Shown here: positions 41,140-55,145 of the stretch, in pieces
Layout of the letters: each line of letters starts with the position of its first letter
How positions within the stretch are numbered: position 1 is the stretch's first letter
Source: Archilochus colubris
Taxonomy: Eukaryota > Chordata > Aves > Apodiformes > Trochilidae
NCBI GenBank assembly: GCA_023079485.1
Contig: CM041098.1
Coordinates: 434,001 to 498,000 of the forward strand
Reading direction: 5' to 3'
Length of the DNA stretch: 64,000 nucleotides
Program-made: the position numbers and the translations under genes
The notes under the pieces: generated by a model
Seen by the model: only the letters and a program-made list of their open reading frames with translations
Told to the model about the DNA's origin: nothing
Database searches by the model: none

Positions 41140-42104
41140 CTAAATGGGTACAATAAGAAAGATAAAAATTTTAAAAATTATCTTCCAAGCAAAAAAGCAT
41201 ATTCTACTATTCATAAACACATGAAGCTCCAGTGATATGAAACATCATGCTATGAACTCAGCAGAGAATACACCGCTTATATCAGACCTAGAGGAGCCAA
41301 GCAGATCGTACCATCTGTCCACCACCTGTCTACATTCCTAAGGTAGGAAGTCAAGTGACAGTCACTTGTATGTGCACATACACACAAAATTCTTATTATT
41401 TTTTGTAAAAAGAACTCTTAGAACTCCACTTGGAAAATCTGAGCACTTAAGTAGAACATCTCGATACAGAGATAACCAAACAACTTATTCCTTTCATTTC
41501 TTCCTGAAACATTTTAGAAGCCGTCCTCATGCTTACACATTAGTCCATTTTACTCATTCACCATGATAATTTTACTCTGACCACAACTTGTTAATTTTAA
41601 GACATTAACTCTTGTGAATTACTTTGGCCTAGTAGCTATGAAAGCAGAAGCTTCCTCTCCTTTATAAAATGCTTGACAGACCTGCACTATCTAAAGGTCA
41701 CTCCACTTTTAAGAAACCATCTCTTCTTACAGTTCTTTTTCTGTTGTCTGACCTATTTGATTGCTTTCAGTCTCAATGAATGTTATTTACGTAATAAAGA
41801 TGAGCTAAACTAATTACATAAAAGTGCACAGTTCCAAACAGGAAAGTGACTTCTCCTGTTTACATATAAGCCTATATTTATGTCTTCTTTGCTCCTTATC
41901 TACCTTAAAAGTTAACTTCATAACAATTTCTTTTTTAAAAGAAGTTTTGGACGCAAAAGACACAGTGAACAGCAGAAACCTTCTGATACTTAGCTCCTGA
42001 TATCTAGTTTCCAGCTTTCTTGCATACTGAGTTATTTCATTATCAGAATTTAAGAGCTTAGTGACTGGAAAGGCCTTGCTCCAAGATCAAACAGGAGTTG
42101 TGGG

Positions 42105-42133
42105 GTTTTCATATGGCAGTGTTTTCATATGGC
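42105..42133. repeat. 13-bp direct repeat, 16-bp period
   Basis: GTTTTCATATGGC occurs twice, separated by three bases (agt). It lies about 150 bp left of the CR1 remnant. Confidence 0.85.
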
Positions 42134-42288
42134 TACCACATGAACATCTTGCAACATACAGTGGTAATGGGCAGAAGAATTTACTTCACTTTTTGACACC
42201 AAGAACAGATCAAAGGCTGCTTTTGCAAGCTCATTTGCAGAGCCTCCCCATTCTGTATTATCTACGCCCCGTGCTGCCTGCAGGAGAA

Positions 42289-42349
42289 GGAGAATCACAG
42301 AATCCTCACGGTTGGAAAATACCTCTGAAATCACCAACTCCAACTGTCA
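42289..42349 (-). mobile_element. Degraded CR1 LINE 3' end
   Basis: On the plus strand the motif agaatcacagaatc is followed by cggttggaaaatacctctga and, after atcaccaac, tccaact. This matches the reverse complement of the avian CR1 3' terminal region, whose typical form is AATCACAGAATC, GGTTGGAAAAGACCTCT, then ATCATC-AGTCCAAC. On the minus strand it would end in an attctgtgattct-like tail, so the element points left, with its 3' end near 42289. The body to the right (to about 42400) is too diverged to align by eye. CR1 is the dominant LINE of birds and is also present in other reptiles. This is the main repeat evidence for a bird. Confidence 0.75.
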
Positions 42350-42689
42350 AAAATGGGTTACTCCAATTTGCTTTTACCTGCCACTCAATGACATTCCTTA
42401 GATAAATGAACAAACCAGTCAGTGAAACTCTGAAGAACATGACAGATACCAAGCACCAGTTTGCATCTGGGAAAGTAAGTACATGTGAAAAATTTCAACT
42501 TCCTTTGCTCATGTACAATTTCACACCTTCATAGCAAATTACAGAATCTTAATCTGTTTAATTTAAGGTTGATAGTAATGTACTCTTAATCCTTGACAAA
42601 TTCATATTTTCAGGTAAACATGTTTGTATATTAGTTGACCTACTTAGAATGAAATACAAGGAGAAAACACTTGAAATAAAGGTCTTAGC

Positions 42690-42722
42690 ACTTCCTAGGT
42701 CCATCTCAGACTTCCTAGGTCC
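42690..42722. repeat. 20-bp tandem duplication, about 1.65 copies
   Basis: ACTTCCTAGGTCC at 42690-42702 recurs exactly at 42710-42722 with a 7-base spacer, giving a 20-bp period. Confidence 0.85.
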
Positions 42723-42818
42723 TAGACTACCACTGGCTCTTGAGAGACAATAAATACATTGAACTTACTTATTCATCAAAATGTTAGCCAGCAACTTGTA
42801 TCCACTGACATAGCTGAC

Positions 42819-42856
42819 TAATGCTTATTACTAGTAGTAATGCTTATTATTAGTAG
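42819..42856. repeat. 19-bp tandem duplication
   Basis: TAATGCTTATTACTAGTAG is followed directly by a second copy that differs at one base (C to T). The high identity suggests a fairly recent slip duplication. Confidence 0.9.
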
Positions 42857-43055
42857 TACCTCAGATCTCACAATGTCTATGCAGTTATCCACTGTCAATC
42901 CATATTCATCTGCTTCTCTCAAAGCAGTATTCACTAAATTTTTGTTAAGATTATTTCTACTTGCAATGATTTTACTAAGTTTAATTTTCAAAATAGCCCA
43001 TGAAGCCAGGTTACTGTACCAGCATGATTCCAGCCTCAAAATACATGAAGTGCAG

Positions 43056-43078
43056 GTTACTTATGTTACTTATGTTAC
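43056..43078. repeat. 9-bp tandem repeat, 2.5 copies
   Basis: GTTACTTAT is present twice in tandem, followed by GTTAC. Confidence 0.85.
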
Positions 43079-46000
43079 AAGCAATACTTGCAGCTAGTAA
43101 GGGAAGGCTACTTCAACAACTGATAAATATGTAAACCTGAGGTAACAACAGCCATCTGAAGAATTCATTTAAACTATGGGACTCCCCAGACTTAACTTTT
43201 GTCTCTTCCTAAGACTTAGTTCAAATTGAAATTTCTGCCAAAAATAATTTTCTTCATAGTTTGATTCTCCAGGGAAGTCAAGAAATTAATAGACCTTTCT
43301 TTCTTTTTATCACCTACAGTATTTGAGTACCTCCTACTGCAACATTTAGCTAAACATAAGGCCAGATCAACTCATACAAGCTTCAACATACTTGATGTAG
43401 GATATATTCTACATGCTTATTTTATGGTGTGCCAGAAAGCCACCAATAGTCCAGGAAAAATCCTGGTTACACATCTTATCTCTCTTCCTAGGCTTAAAAG
43501 ATAGGCCATTAATAAAGTTTTCAATGCACCAAAGCACATGACCAGTTGTTTTTAAATCCTGTAAGAGAGACATAGAAGTGCTTAATTATTTAACAAACAG
43601 AGAAAATGTTCTGACTGGTCAGTTACAGGCACTGCTTCCTCCATTTTGACAGAGAAATGCCAAATAGAAATGAAATGTAGTGGAACAGTTCATAACATGC
43701 CTGTTGACAAGAACTTTATCCTTATCTATAAGCACTAAAACCCATAGGGAAACTTCAAGTGCAAGGTGAAGCAAACATCAGGAACACCAGCCCAGGGCAG
43801 GGGAAAATCTACTGCAGTTGCTCCTAAGTGGAACTTGAGAGCACCCTTCAGGAGGAACCCCTGGTGCAGCAGCCCCTTTGCACACAAGAAGACACAAAGA
43901 GCAATACAGAAATTCCCATGGTTACCTAAGCCTGTCACCCATAAGAGCCTTTCACCATCATGTTGCTGCCCCAATCTTCATCCTGTCAGGTGCTGAGTAC
44001 TAATTACAGCAGTATTTCTGATTCTATTTCATCTTGGAAAAGGTGAGACTATAAATCACCACAATAAAATAAAAATGCTCTGTGAAGAAAGAAAAATGAT
44101 CCCAAAACTTGTAAAATTATTTTGTGGACACTGTTCTGGTGACAAGACTTGCCTCCAAGAAAGCTCTTTTGCTCCTCCCAGCTGTATCAGATGCTGACTG
44201 GTGTTCTTGTACAATACAAATACGTTTCTATACTTTGCAGCCTCACTGTGTTACAAACTGCACTTTTTTTCTTTCTGATCCAGACATCCTAAAAAACAGA
44301 TTTATAGAACCTCTAACGTTTAAAGGTCACAAGAAGTATAGATGCAACTTTGTCCTTCTGTTAATTTTTTTCACTAGACCAGCCACAGACATCATCCAAC
44401 AGTGTTTCAGTGAAGGACAAACACTTCTCACCTCCCCAAAATATTCTGCTCATATTTAGAACTTGTGCCAGTTTCTTCTCTTCCTCCCTCAGCCTACTGC
44501 CCTTTTGGGACTTCCTATGTCCTGGAGGCAAAAGGATAGAGGGAAACAGCCTCAATGTCAATCATGGACTATCAAGGGCCCTTAAAAAAACAATGGAGGA
44601 GTTATTAGCTGTGAAATTCCTACCTTCCTGGCTCCAACCAGGCTAATAATATTTCTTCCTCTGTCTAAGGCTGGGATAGGAGAGAAACTTAACTATTAAG
44701 ATTCAGCTAACTATTAAAAAACACAGCAAGAAACAACCCTTAGATCTTACAAAGAGACAATACAAGGAGTAGTCTGGTGTTTATCAGGACCATTCTATGA
44801 TATAAATGGAGGAAAGCCCCACACTTCAGAAGCTTATTTTAAGTATAATTTGGTTTTATTAATTTTCTTGGCTTATGGATTGGTTTTGGTTGAGTAAGGA
44901 ACCATGATTTTGATAAGAAAATTTTTAAGTTCTTTTCAAAGCAGATGTCATGTTTTCCTGACAGGGAATTTTTCTGTCAGGTCCTAACTTCAGCTGCAGA
45001 CCTCATGTGTACACAATTACAAGGGTCACATCCAGTTTGGGTACTGTTGTTTCAGGGAATTCCACCCAGAAGGAAATCAAATGGTAGTCAAGTTTAATCT
45101 ACACCAAAGACACGATCAGTATAGATGGAAAAGAATGAACTGATTATGCAAGCACACCCAACAACTTCCAGGTCCTTATCATTTCCATCATAGGACACAG
45201 CTGGCATTACAGTAAACTTAATATGTTTTTTTATCTGTCACTTTGGCCCTTGATATTAAACCCTTCACCCTGCTCAGCTTGCAACCATTTTAACATTTTT
45301 TTCAAGAAGAATCAAGAATCTTTCCTACTGCAAATAACAAATCAGAATCCCATTTCAGTAGTCATGCAGTGTCATGCCCCTTGCTTGCAGAATATCCCTC
45401 TCTTCTCAAGGCTTTTATCTCCACTGGAGGACTTCAGAAAATTCACAAGTCAAGCAAACTGCTAAAATACCATTTGACATTTCAGACACAGGTGCTTTCT
45501 TTATACAATTAATTTTGAAATTTGGAAAAGGCTTAATGCAATCTTAATTCTTCTTGGTATCTTTCAGCTCACACACCACTATTTCTCTGTGAGTGAACAT
45601 AATTTATCATCTGCAACACAGCATAGGTATATTAAATGTATTATTTTTTTAGTGACTTCTCTCACTTCTTGCCAAACACAAGGTGTACAAACACATACTT
45701 AGTATGAGGCTGCCACAGTAACAACATTAACAGATAACATTAAATGAAAGTGTAGGCATTATTTTCACCAGCACCATTTTCAGCTTCATGCTTTGTTCTC
45801 ACAGCTTTAGAACAGTTTTAAGTAAGCAGTACACCAAGAAAACCCCAAAACCCCTTTTCTGCAAAGCTGCAGTGAGCAGATGCCCACTAACCACATGAGA
45901 AATTTCCTTCATCCCCTCTCTGTAGCCCCCAGTAAGCACACACCTCCTTTCCACAGAGTACACAATCAATTTAAAAGCCCAAGGTAAAAGCAACGCAAGT

Positions 46001-46634
46001 GATTTATTCAGCCTTGGCAACATATGCAGCTTGCCCAGGCAGCTTCATTTCTCCTCATGCTACTGACTTGGTTTGAAAACTTTGGGTGGCATAAGATCAA
46101 TACAGCATTCTTCATGCAAATGGCAAATATTTAAGCCATAAGTTAAAATCACCGAATTTGCTTGGCTGTAGAGAAAAAGGAAAGGACCTGGCTTCTGCTG
46201 GACGATGGCACAGCACAAAGCTCTTAGAGACATCTTGGCTTTCTGTTCAAAATGTCTTGCAGTATTACATTTACTATCACTTTTTTTCTAAATTACTGAA
46301 ACATTCCACACAGAAATTTAAGCTAATACACAGATTAGGATATAAACTGTTTTATTATTGTCTATTTCCTAATGTAGAAGTTATCTAGCTTTAACCCCAT
46401 GAATGTGAATTGAATCCCTTGGCCTCCAGCTTCTGGGTCTGCTTTTCTACTGAGTCAACAGCTTTACTACTATATTTAAGTACTGCATATTTGTCATGAA
46501 ATAAGTAGCGCTCTGTTCCTTTCCACACAAGTTCAACAACTTTCAAGTTTGATTTAACACTCATATTCACACTGCTACCCATTACAAAACTCAATTTCCA
46601 AAAGAAAATCAAAATTACAGTGAGTTAAATTTGA

Positions 46635-46642
46635 GGGGGGGG
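46635..46642. repeat. G8 run followed by T/G tract
   Basis: Eight G followed by TTGTGTTGTTTTTT. It resembles the tracts at 39.9 kb and 62.05 kb in composition. Confidence 0.7.
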
Positions 46643-48137
46643 TTGTGTTGTTTTTTAATGGGTAACTTTAGGGGAGCAGTCCTGGGACTCTAAGATCCAG
46701 AAATCACTGAAGTAACGCTAAGTTCACTCCCTGATTTGCTCATTTATTTTATTTCACACTCAAAACATCTGGGTCTCATTTTTTGCAATAAACATGCTAG
46801 CTTTTCCTTCTTTGTTATTAAGATCTGTATGGCATTGTCCTTGGAGAACAGCCTCAGGGAACATGATGTAGTTGAAGCAGTTTCTAAGAGTTTCTTTAAG
46901 GGAGAAGCAGTTACATCACAAGCTTGGGCGTAACCAAGAAGCAATAAAAATGAATAAATGCATAACAGGAGACTCCAATAGAGAGACAGGAGTGACTGAA
47001 CATTAAGGAGTTACTTTTCTCTTTTAAAGAGCACTTCCTTGTGAAACTGTAGAGCAGGAGGACAATTTCATTCTATGGTTTCACCAGAAAAATCCTGCTA
47101 ACAATGAGAAATATGCTGTGGCCATTAATGTAACTCCTTCCCTTGCTTTTCCACTTCTTCATTTCCTTTTGTAAGGGAAACAGTCAAGATAAAGCACACA
47201 TTAAAAAAGCCAACCTTGTCCATTATTTTCTTGTCAGCAACTCTCTGTATTACTGCACTAGGAAATGCAGCCAGATGATATAAAATGGAATTTCAATAAG
47301 GTTGCTATGAGAAAGCCTAGTAAAACCAGGTTACTGGGTTATGGTGTGTAATAAATGAACTTCCCTGTTTACGTAAGTACAGAAGCTGTTCCAAAAACAG
47401 AGAGATGCCACTGTATGTTGCTAAGGGGCTGTTTTTAAAGGAAAACAGTGTACAACAGTTACAAGTTTGAGAACCCTTGTAACAAGCAGAGCAGACTGGG
47501 TGGTATTGGTTCACATTTTTGAAGTTGTCAGAAGTAATAACTTTTATGAGTAACTTTTTATTAGACTGAAAAAGTTCATCTACCTTCTATCCAAAGCAGA
47601 CTGCATTTCTTGGTACAAAGCAGCAGCATATGAACTGCTAGCTATAGAATACTTTTTAGTGTTAATATAACAATACTTATTATACAAAAATATTTGGCAT
47701 TAAGATGAAGAATAGTATGTAAACATTGTGCACACACCCTCTGGCTAGGAACAAGCCAGTAACACTGGCAAAAAAAAAAAATGTAAGGAACAGGTTTAAA
47801 TTTCAACTTTTTCTCGAAGATGAAGAAAAAAAAAAAAAGGTCAAGTAGCATTTCTGTGTGACTTAGAGACATGCCTGCACCACACAGAAATGGACAGAAA
47901 TGTCAGTACCAACTTGTGGTGAAGAGAATCTTAAGTATCAGAAAGCATTTATTAATGACAATGACAACAGCAAGAAAATCCTGTAAAGACAGAAGTAGCA
48001 AAGAGAAGTCCATGGACACTCTCTGAGCTAAGCAAAACACTTGGAAACCAAATCCAGTACATTCAGGCAGGATGGAAATTCATACCTGCCTTTCTCATTA
48101 CAATGTACAAGAACTTAATTTCTTTTAGTTATCATTC

Positions 48138-48154
48138 AAATAAATAAATAAAAT
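48138..48154. repeat. (AAAT)n short microsatellite
   Basis: About four AAAT/AATA units in tandem. Confidence 0.75.
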
Positions 48155-50394
48155 AGATCAAACCCTCAGAGACCTTCTCTGCAGAAGTTTTCTCAGTTCC
48201 TGATGAGCTTCCTTATTTCAAATAAAATTAACAATTCACACACAGTGAATTTTTTTATTTTCAAGACCATAATACAGAATGACAAAAAATGTAATTACTT
48301 TATCGTTTTGCTGCTACAAACTATGTGACAATAGGACTTTTTACAAGGAACACAAAATCTGTAGCAGTATCCCTAAACATCCACAGTATTTAATATTTCG
48401 ATTTTTGTAAAGGCACTAAGAGTAAAATGGACATGGTTAAAGCATTTTCTTACACAAGAGAATAATCTCCAGGTCAGGGCTGAAATCCCATGAAGAAAGC
48501 AAAAACTAAATTTTGATGTGCCATGTTGCCCCTGTTGACAAGTCCTAAAAGTTTATATGAATCAAATTAACCATTTCCACCTGTCAGAAATAGCAGTGAA
48601 TTATTAGCAAGAAAACCTACAAGTACAACTACTATTGCAGCTTTTACCAGAAGAAACAGAACCCTGTTCTTATTTGATCTGTTTTAATAATTTGATACCA
48701 GCCTAGCTCACCACACCTCTCCATATATAGTAAAGAATGTTTCTGTGGCAAGGAGTTCCTCCTTCTCCTCTGGGGCTCTGTGCCAAGCAGAACTGTTTGA
48801 AAGGGAAGACTAACAGAACCATCTCCTGCTTGAATCACACTGAATGCTTAAGATTGCAAACTGCAAAGCCAACAGAATGAATGGGGAAGTAATTAAGCAG
48901 AGCAAAGAAGACACTGGACACTTGCCTTAAATTTGAGAATGAAAAAGCTCTCATCCTTTAGCACAAGCCTGTGGGAATTTCCTATCACAGCTCATTCAAG
49001 AGCATTTTTTCATTAAGAAGCAACAAGAAGTAACCAAGAAGCCATCAAAACCCATTGCACTAAAGCAGCTCTTATCTAAAAACTGACACTGAAACATTTC
49101 TGTAATAATTACCTCCAACCCACTCCCAATTCCCAAGCAAGTTATCGAATGCAAGGGGTCTGTTCTTCTCAAATCCCTACTACCTAGCAGTTGCCCTTCT
49201 TTACTTGTATTCCTGATGTATTGCATCATACCTATGCTACCCAGAATTATAACAGACAAAACCTACTTTGTATACACAACATCCATAACAACTGCAAGTA
49301 CCCTAGAACCCTTGTGTTATTCATACTGTAAAATCTTCAGACAAAGAGAAAGATCTGGAGATCATCTCCAAGCAACTGAGAACATAACACTAACAAAGCT
49401 CATTATAAGCTGACATGAATTACTTTGTTGTGCTCTATATGAGAAGCTGTAGGTTCAGGTGAGCTTGAGTCCAACAGACACAGTCAGGATGGAGTTATAG
49501 CAAACAAGAGAGCAAGAGTGTATTGGTCTAACAAAGGACAAGAGGGCTTCAATATCTAAATATTCACATATTCCCAAGAAAGAATTAAGACATGTTAAGT
49601 GCTTGGAATTCATCAATGTTTCACTCAAGAATAGGGCTATTTAAGGATTAGTGGGCTTGACAGCATGAAATTTAGTCAACAGAACTTCCAATATTTCTAA
49701 GACAGCAAGCAGTATAATCCTTCTAATATGAGGAAGCCTGAAGAAGTAAAAACCTTTTTTTAAAATTATTTAAGCTAAAAACAAAGTTCATAGAAAGTAA
49801 TCAAGATCAGTGATGAAGCAGTTGTTACTCAACAGTTACAGACCTTTAAGTATTTCCTAGATCCTGGAGAAATTATTTCTAAATCCCTTAGTGTTTTGCT
49901 TAAGTAAATAGCCCCATAAATCTCCATCAAGTATATTTAAAAAACCCTGCTAAAATCAAACAAACAAGCCACAGAAAAGAATGTTTTAAATCAGTTATTC
50001 CAAGTCAGTTATGGTTACATTTCAGCAGAAGTGGTCTTATTCCAACTGTTTTGTAACCATGGCTTTCACAAGCTTAAGAATCCTGTGATTACAGAACCTC
50101 TTGTCCACTTAAATGAGACCCAAATTTGTTTTTCCAGAAGTTCTTACAGGTCAGTGACCTACTAGGAAAACGGTTTTGATGAAACCAGGCTTGTTTCTTA
50201 TCATATTGTTAAAATAAACTTCTTTGGTGTGTAGCCCTGGTCAGATGTACTAATGCAAACCAAACCCAGTTCACTGAAGCATGCATCCTGCTTGCTTGCT
50301 ACCTGCCCTTTGCCTCCTGCACTTCTCCTGTGTTTGGATTCCTCCTGTGCAGACCTATTGACAGAGCTGCTAATGGCTCCCTTCAGAAAAACAT

Positions 50395-50431
50395 CCCCCT
50401 TTTCTTTTTCTTTTTTTTTTTTTTTCTTTTT
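50395..50431. repeat. Pyrimidine tract on the plus strand
   Basis: C5, then T runs broken by single C, including a T15 run. Read on the minus strand it is a long A/G tract. Confidence 0.85.
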
Positions 50432-53400
50432 AAATCTACAAAAGAAATGAAAGTCACTCTTGCATCAGCAGTAACAAAAAGCAACAAAAGTTATTACTTT
50501 TATTATTGTTAACAATTAAAAAGCTGTCCAGCCAGGGGAGAGCAGTCAGTGATGATATAATAATGTGAATTATGTGCCCCAGACACAGTGAGCTATGGAA
50601 CCTGAACATTGGTGTCCTCTGGCAACCTACAGGGCAGAAACACAGTTATTGAGAGATACCATTTTCCAAAGTGTGAAAAATAACCATGTACAAACCTACA
50701 CCTCTTCTAAGAAGCGTTTTAAGTGTTCTCTCACTTGACAGTCCTGAAAGAGTAATTAATAATTAATATATCATTTAAAGTTTTGTTTCAACAACAGTCC
50801 AATAAAAGTCAACTTGAAGAAAGAGTTCTTGTTCACTTGATTTCTGGACTGGGAGGTATTTATCTTTGAACCCGAGCACTGCTACAGGCTTAAGAAATTT
50901 CTTCCTAAATGAAGATGATTCACTATAAACATTTTTTTCAGAAAAGGTGTACACGTGTGTTAGGCAGCAGATAGTGCTAGGGACTCACTAACCAGTTTTG
51001 ACCCCTCTCACCTCTTCTTTCCATGTTATCTCCAGACTGTGTGCACAAGATGTACCTCATGCAAGGTATTTATCCATCATAGAAAGCAAAGGATGAAAAG
51101 TCTACTGTTTAAGTATGTTTGTGCTGTACAAATCAACTGTACAAATTTCAAATAAATTATTTTTCTGGTGTGCATGGACACACACCTGATCAAGCCTACT
51201 GCTGATAGATACAGAGCAAGTTCCTTCAAGATCACTAGAGATTTCTTATCTGAATTATTCTGCAACTACTTTTTCAATCCTGAAACTTCAAGTGCAGCTA
51301 TCAAAGAATAAAGTAATAGGAAAGGAAAATGTAATTTTTCCTCTTTTATCAAATGATCATAAGAAATATAAACTCTTCTCAAGCATATAACCTGCATGCA
51401 CACCAAATGATGGCTCTTCTGCGTACATACATGTTCAAACAAGGAAAAAGCCCAACACCAAGACTCAAATTCCAGATGTCTCCAACTTGAGTTAATACCA
51501 TGATGAGAATACATTCCATGGCCAAGCACTACAGTTTCTCAAGCATGAAATACCCACAGAACGTCAAACTATGTCTCAAAAAAAGCCTCAAATACATTTT
51601 TTCATGTTAAAGATCCTCTTGATTTTCCATAAGAAAGTCATATTTCTCATCATGTTTCTAAAAATTATCTGTTTTTTTTTCACAATGCAGCTTAAACTAC
51701 CTGAATACTTTGGAATACAGATGCAGCCAGATTTATTAAGACATGAAACAGTAAACTATCTGCATAGACATAATGCAGACTGGGCACCTCTTAGGAATAT
51801 CAATTCTTTCTTGGAAGTCAACAAAATTCAAGAAAATCAACGAAACTGAGAAGGGAATTAATGTCTTTTGAACTCCAAAAGTATTGGGGTTAAAGTTTAA
51901 AGTACACTTCATTTTGGGATGTGCATTTACTATTCACAGATGACAGATGAAGTATTATTACTGGAGACTATCATTCTACTATAGCCAAGACAAGCAATAG
52001 TTTTCTGAAAGCTTGATATAAATGATAAAGTATGCTATCAAGTACATGGGCTGGGGATGCACATGAAATGAGCCACACTTGAGCATTTTCTTCAGTCATT
52101 AGCTGTTGTGAGAAGCTTGACTCTATATGGAAATGTATGAACTGACAATCTTAAACCATTCCTTCTCAGCAAAAAAATTTTGGCCCAATACTTGCAAATT
52201 CCTCTCCGCCCACAATGATATTATATTGACTGCATATTTGAATTGTGGGAACAGCACAGAGAGAGCTCTTACACAAAATATCTTTCCTGACCATATCTGG
52301 TACGTCATTCGTGCTGATGATTCATGTTTCTCTACATTACTGGCAATTAACTACTGTAAGAAAAATAAACTGCAGTGAAATCTTCAAGAATAGCCAGTGT
52401 GCACAAAGCATTGACAGACAAGTCAAGTATGTAAGCCCTGTCATGGGAACATTTGTTTTGGCTGTTTGAGCCAAGAGAAGCACATAAAGCTGAACCAAAA
52501 GTAACACAAAATTAATGTGCTTCCTTGCTTCCTTCTTTCCTTCCAAGAATTAACAAAGGTGAGCTGTTAGCTTGAGCCAAGATGTGGATTGATAAGATAC
52601 AGTCCTCAGATTCCACCCTGATGATATACTCAAGTGTACTATTCACACTCAATCTGTCAATATCTATTTTAATATTTTATTTTGTATTTCTACACACACC
52701 TCATATATGCACCAAGAACTGTCATGCTCTTGGCTACTGCTTTTGTCCTGATTCTACATGTAAATTTAGGCATCAACCACACAGCTAGCTCCATCTACTA
52801 TCTGTATCTCCTTAACGTTTCCATCCTAGCTCACGAATACAATTTGTACCTATTACTTTATCTTCTTATCATTCATATCTCATGGAAGCCACTGCTTTTG
52901 CCTGTGTTTTTGGTAAGCAAGTCTTATAGGAAACAGATTCCTTAATGTTGATTTCACAACACTCTTTTACAGTCAGATTTCCAGGTTTTTAGTGGGAGGA
53001 AGGGCAGCTGGAAGTCCACTTAACACACCTACTCTAGACATGGAAAAGTGGTAGTACTCTGAAAAGTGTCTCACCCTTCTCCATGACAAGTACAACACAT
53101 ACATTATACCTAAATTGTTGGCATATGGCTCAGTAGAAGCAGAATAAGATTTGGATAAGCATCTTTGTTTCTTGCAGAGGAATATCAGAAAACATCCACT
53201 ACTGGAAATGACTTCTGATCCACCTAGATCAGTATCTTGTTCCCAACAGGGGCAGGATGCAGATGCATCAGCACAGGGCAAGTCTGTATGATACTCCTCT
53301 AGCAACTTTGCTAGTTTTCAACCCTTTTCATGCAAAGAGCTTTGCTTTTTTTGCATAACTTGTGCACAAACAACACCAATCTTGAAGTAGGAAGGCTGTA

Positions 53401-55058
53401 CCCATGCAAGTTAAATGAAACTGTCACTCAAAATGAATTCATAGTTTTTCCATATATTTTTCAGAAAGATTAACTGAAAGGGAATCCTTCAGCCAGCACT
53501 CAAACTGCAGAATAAAATACAAAGGAAATAACTTAAATAGTACTTGGAAGAATCTGCATGATAGCCTGCTCCAGTCTCCATGGTTGTTCCATTGATCCAG
53601 GAATAAAACCAACAGCACCTGTTCAGATACTCCCATCCAAACCATTCTAGCTCATCATTTTGAACTTCTCCCAATGTAAACAGTCATACAGACACTTACA
53701 TAAAAGGCAATGCTAAACTCCCCTCAAAAAATGCAAGGTAAAAGTGAGTATTTTTTTTTTCAGATCTTGGCTAGTGGATTTCTTTTTTTTTTTTAGATAA
53801 AATGCTTTCTGAGAAGACAAAGGAAGGGCAAACATTATTAGGAATAACAATTAAATATTAACCAACATCAATAAATATTATTTTCGCTTGCAGTCATCAG
53901 CCCGTGCAGCATGGCACCTCAAATTGCTAGCTCACAGATGTAGACAGTCCAAAAAGTTATAGTACTCATCTATTCTTCCAACAGGAACACACCTGAAAGA
54001 GTCACAAACCGAGCTGCAGTTTTTCATATTCTGTGCCACTCCCCACAAAGACTGGCTAAGATCACAAGTGATCTCTGTTGAAAATTGGTTTTCCCCATTT
54101 ATAAAAGATGAGATCACTGACACACAGACTATGATCTGGGATATGACAGCACAGATTCCTTTTATGCTACTGCTGGTGGGTTCTTGCAGGAGTAGCTCTG
54201 CTCAGTATCAGAAATTAAGTTTGAGTCCAGTGCCTCAGGACTCAATGGGCATGATACCATCTTTGGCTAAAGTGCAGAGAAACCCATCCCCATCCATGGA
54301 AATACACCCCAGCCACCCTAATTTGCCATTTACCCCCTGCTTAGGGGGGAACAGAGCTGCTATGGGAGCAGAAGACAGGCAAAAGGTTGTTTCTCACTTC
54401 TCATGCCCCACCTGGCCTGGGGAGTTTGGTAGCAAACCAGGCACTACCTCAGCTTACATGGTGGAAGTTTGAGAAGGAAGAGGCAAGTATCCAAGTAATA
54501 AAACTGATTAAATAGACCACACTTAAAAACACATTTCAGTGTCTTTGTTCTCCAGCATTTCCAGATAAGCGTTTTAGGATCACTCATCCAATTAGATTTG
54601 TCATCCATAATGTTATAAAGAAACAGAGACACAAACAATAAAGCTTTTTTCTGAAAGTTACATTCTCACTGCCTTACAGATTTACAAATCCACATGGCTT
54701 CATAAATAAACATGGGACATGCAGTCCCAGAAAAACATCTAAACTGCACACACTGCAAGCCTCGTGTAAACACCATGGATTTGTCCATGCTGCCAAAGGT
54801 TTGCAAGAAGCTTTTGTTTACAACAGCAAAGAACTGTCTAATGCTTTTATTATTTTGCCCTCTACTCTGAAGCACTTAGCAAGCTTTCCACTCAGCATGT
54901 TAATTACAGAAGATGCTTTATGGAACATGATTTATTTAAAGCTTGTTCAATCACAATTTATGAAATCCAGATTGTGAGGCATCACATAACAATGTATTAT
55001 TCTCCTTAGCAGCTTTAGTCACTAATAACAATTTTATTGTACACTATGCCAAATAAAT

Positions 55059-55074
55059 AAGCTTAATTAAGCTT
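55059..55074. repeat. 16-bp perfect palindrome
   Basis: AAGCTTAATTAAGCTT is its own reverse complement, with a TTAATTAA centre. It is probably chance in AT-rich DNA. Confidence 0.7.
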
Positions 55075-55123
55075 TTAGGAAGCTGCTTACAGAGACTCAG
55101 TACACAGTAGCATCTCCAAAGTT

Positions 55124-55145
55124 AAATATTATTCAAATATTATTT
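55124..55145. repeat. 11-bp tandem duplication
   Basis: AAATATTATTC is followed directly by AAATATTATTT, giving two copies with one difference. Confidence 0.7.

Noticed and set aside
44780..44805. Possible second CR1 3' end (accattctatgat)
   Set aside because: Only about a dozen bases match and the sequence on both sides does not follow CR1.
50890..50912. Possible CR1 word aagaaatttcttcctaa
   Set aside because: It is a short AT-rich match with no flanking support.
54068..54472. 134-codon plus-strand open frame
   Set aside because: It lies inside intron 3 with no recognisable domain or splice pattern. Length alone is compatible with chance in a slightly GC-richer stretch.
55059..55074. 16-bp palindrome as a regulatory site
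   Set aside because: It consists mostly of A and T with common words. Chance is a sufficient explanation, so it is listed only as a repeat.
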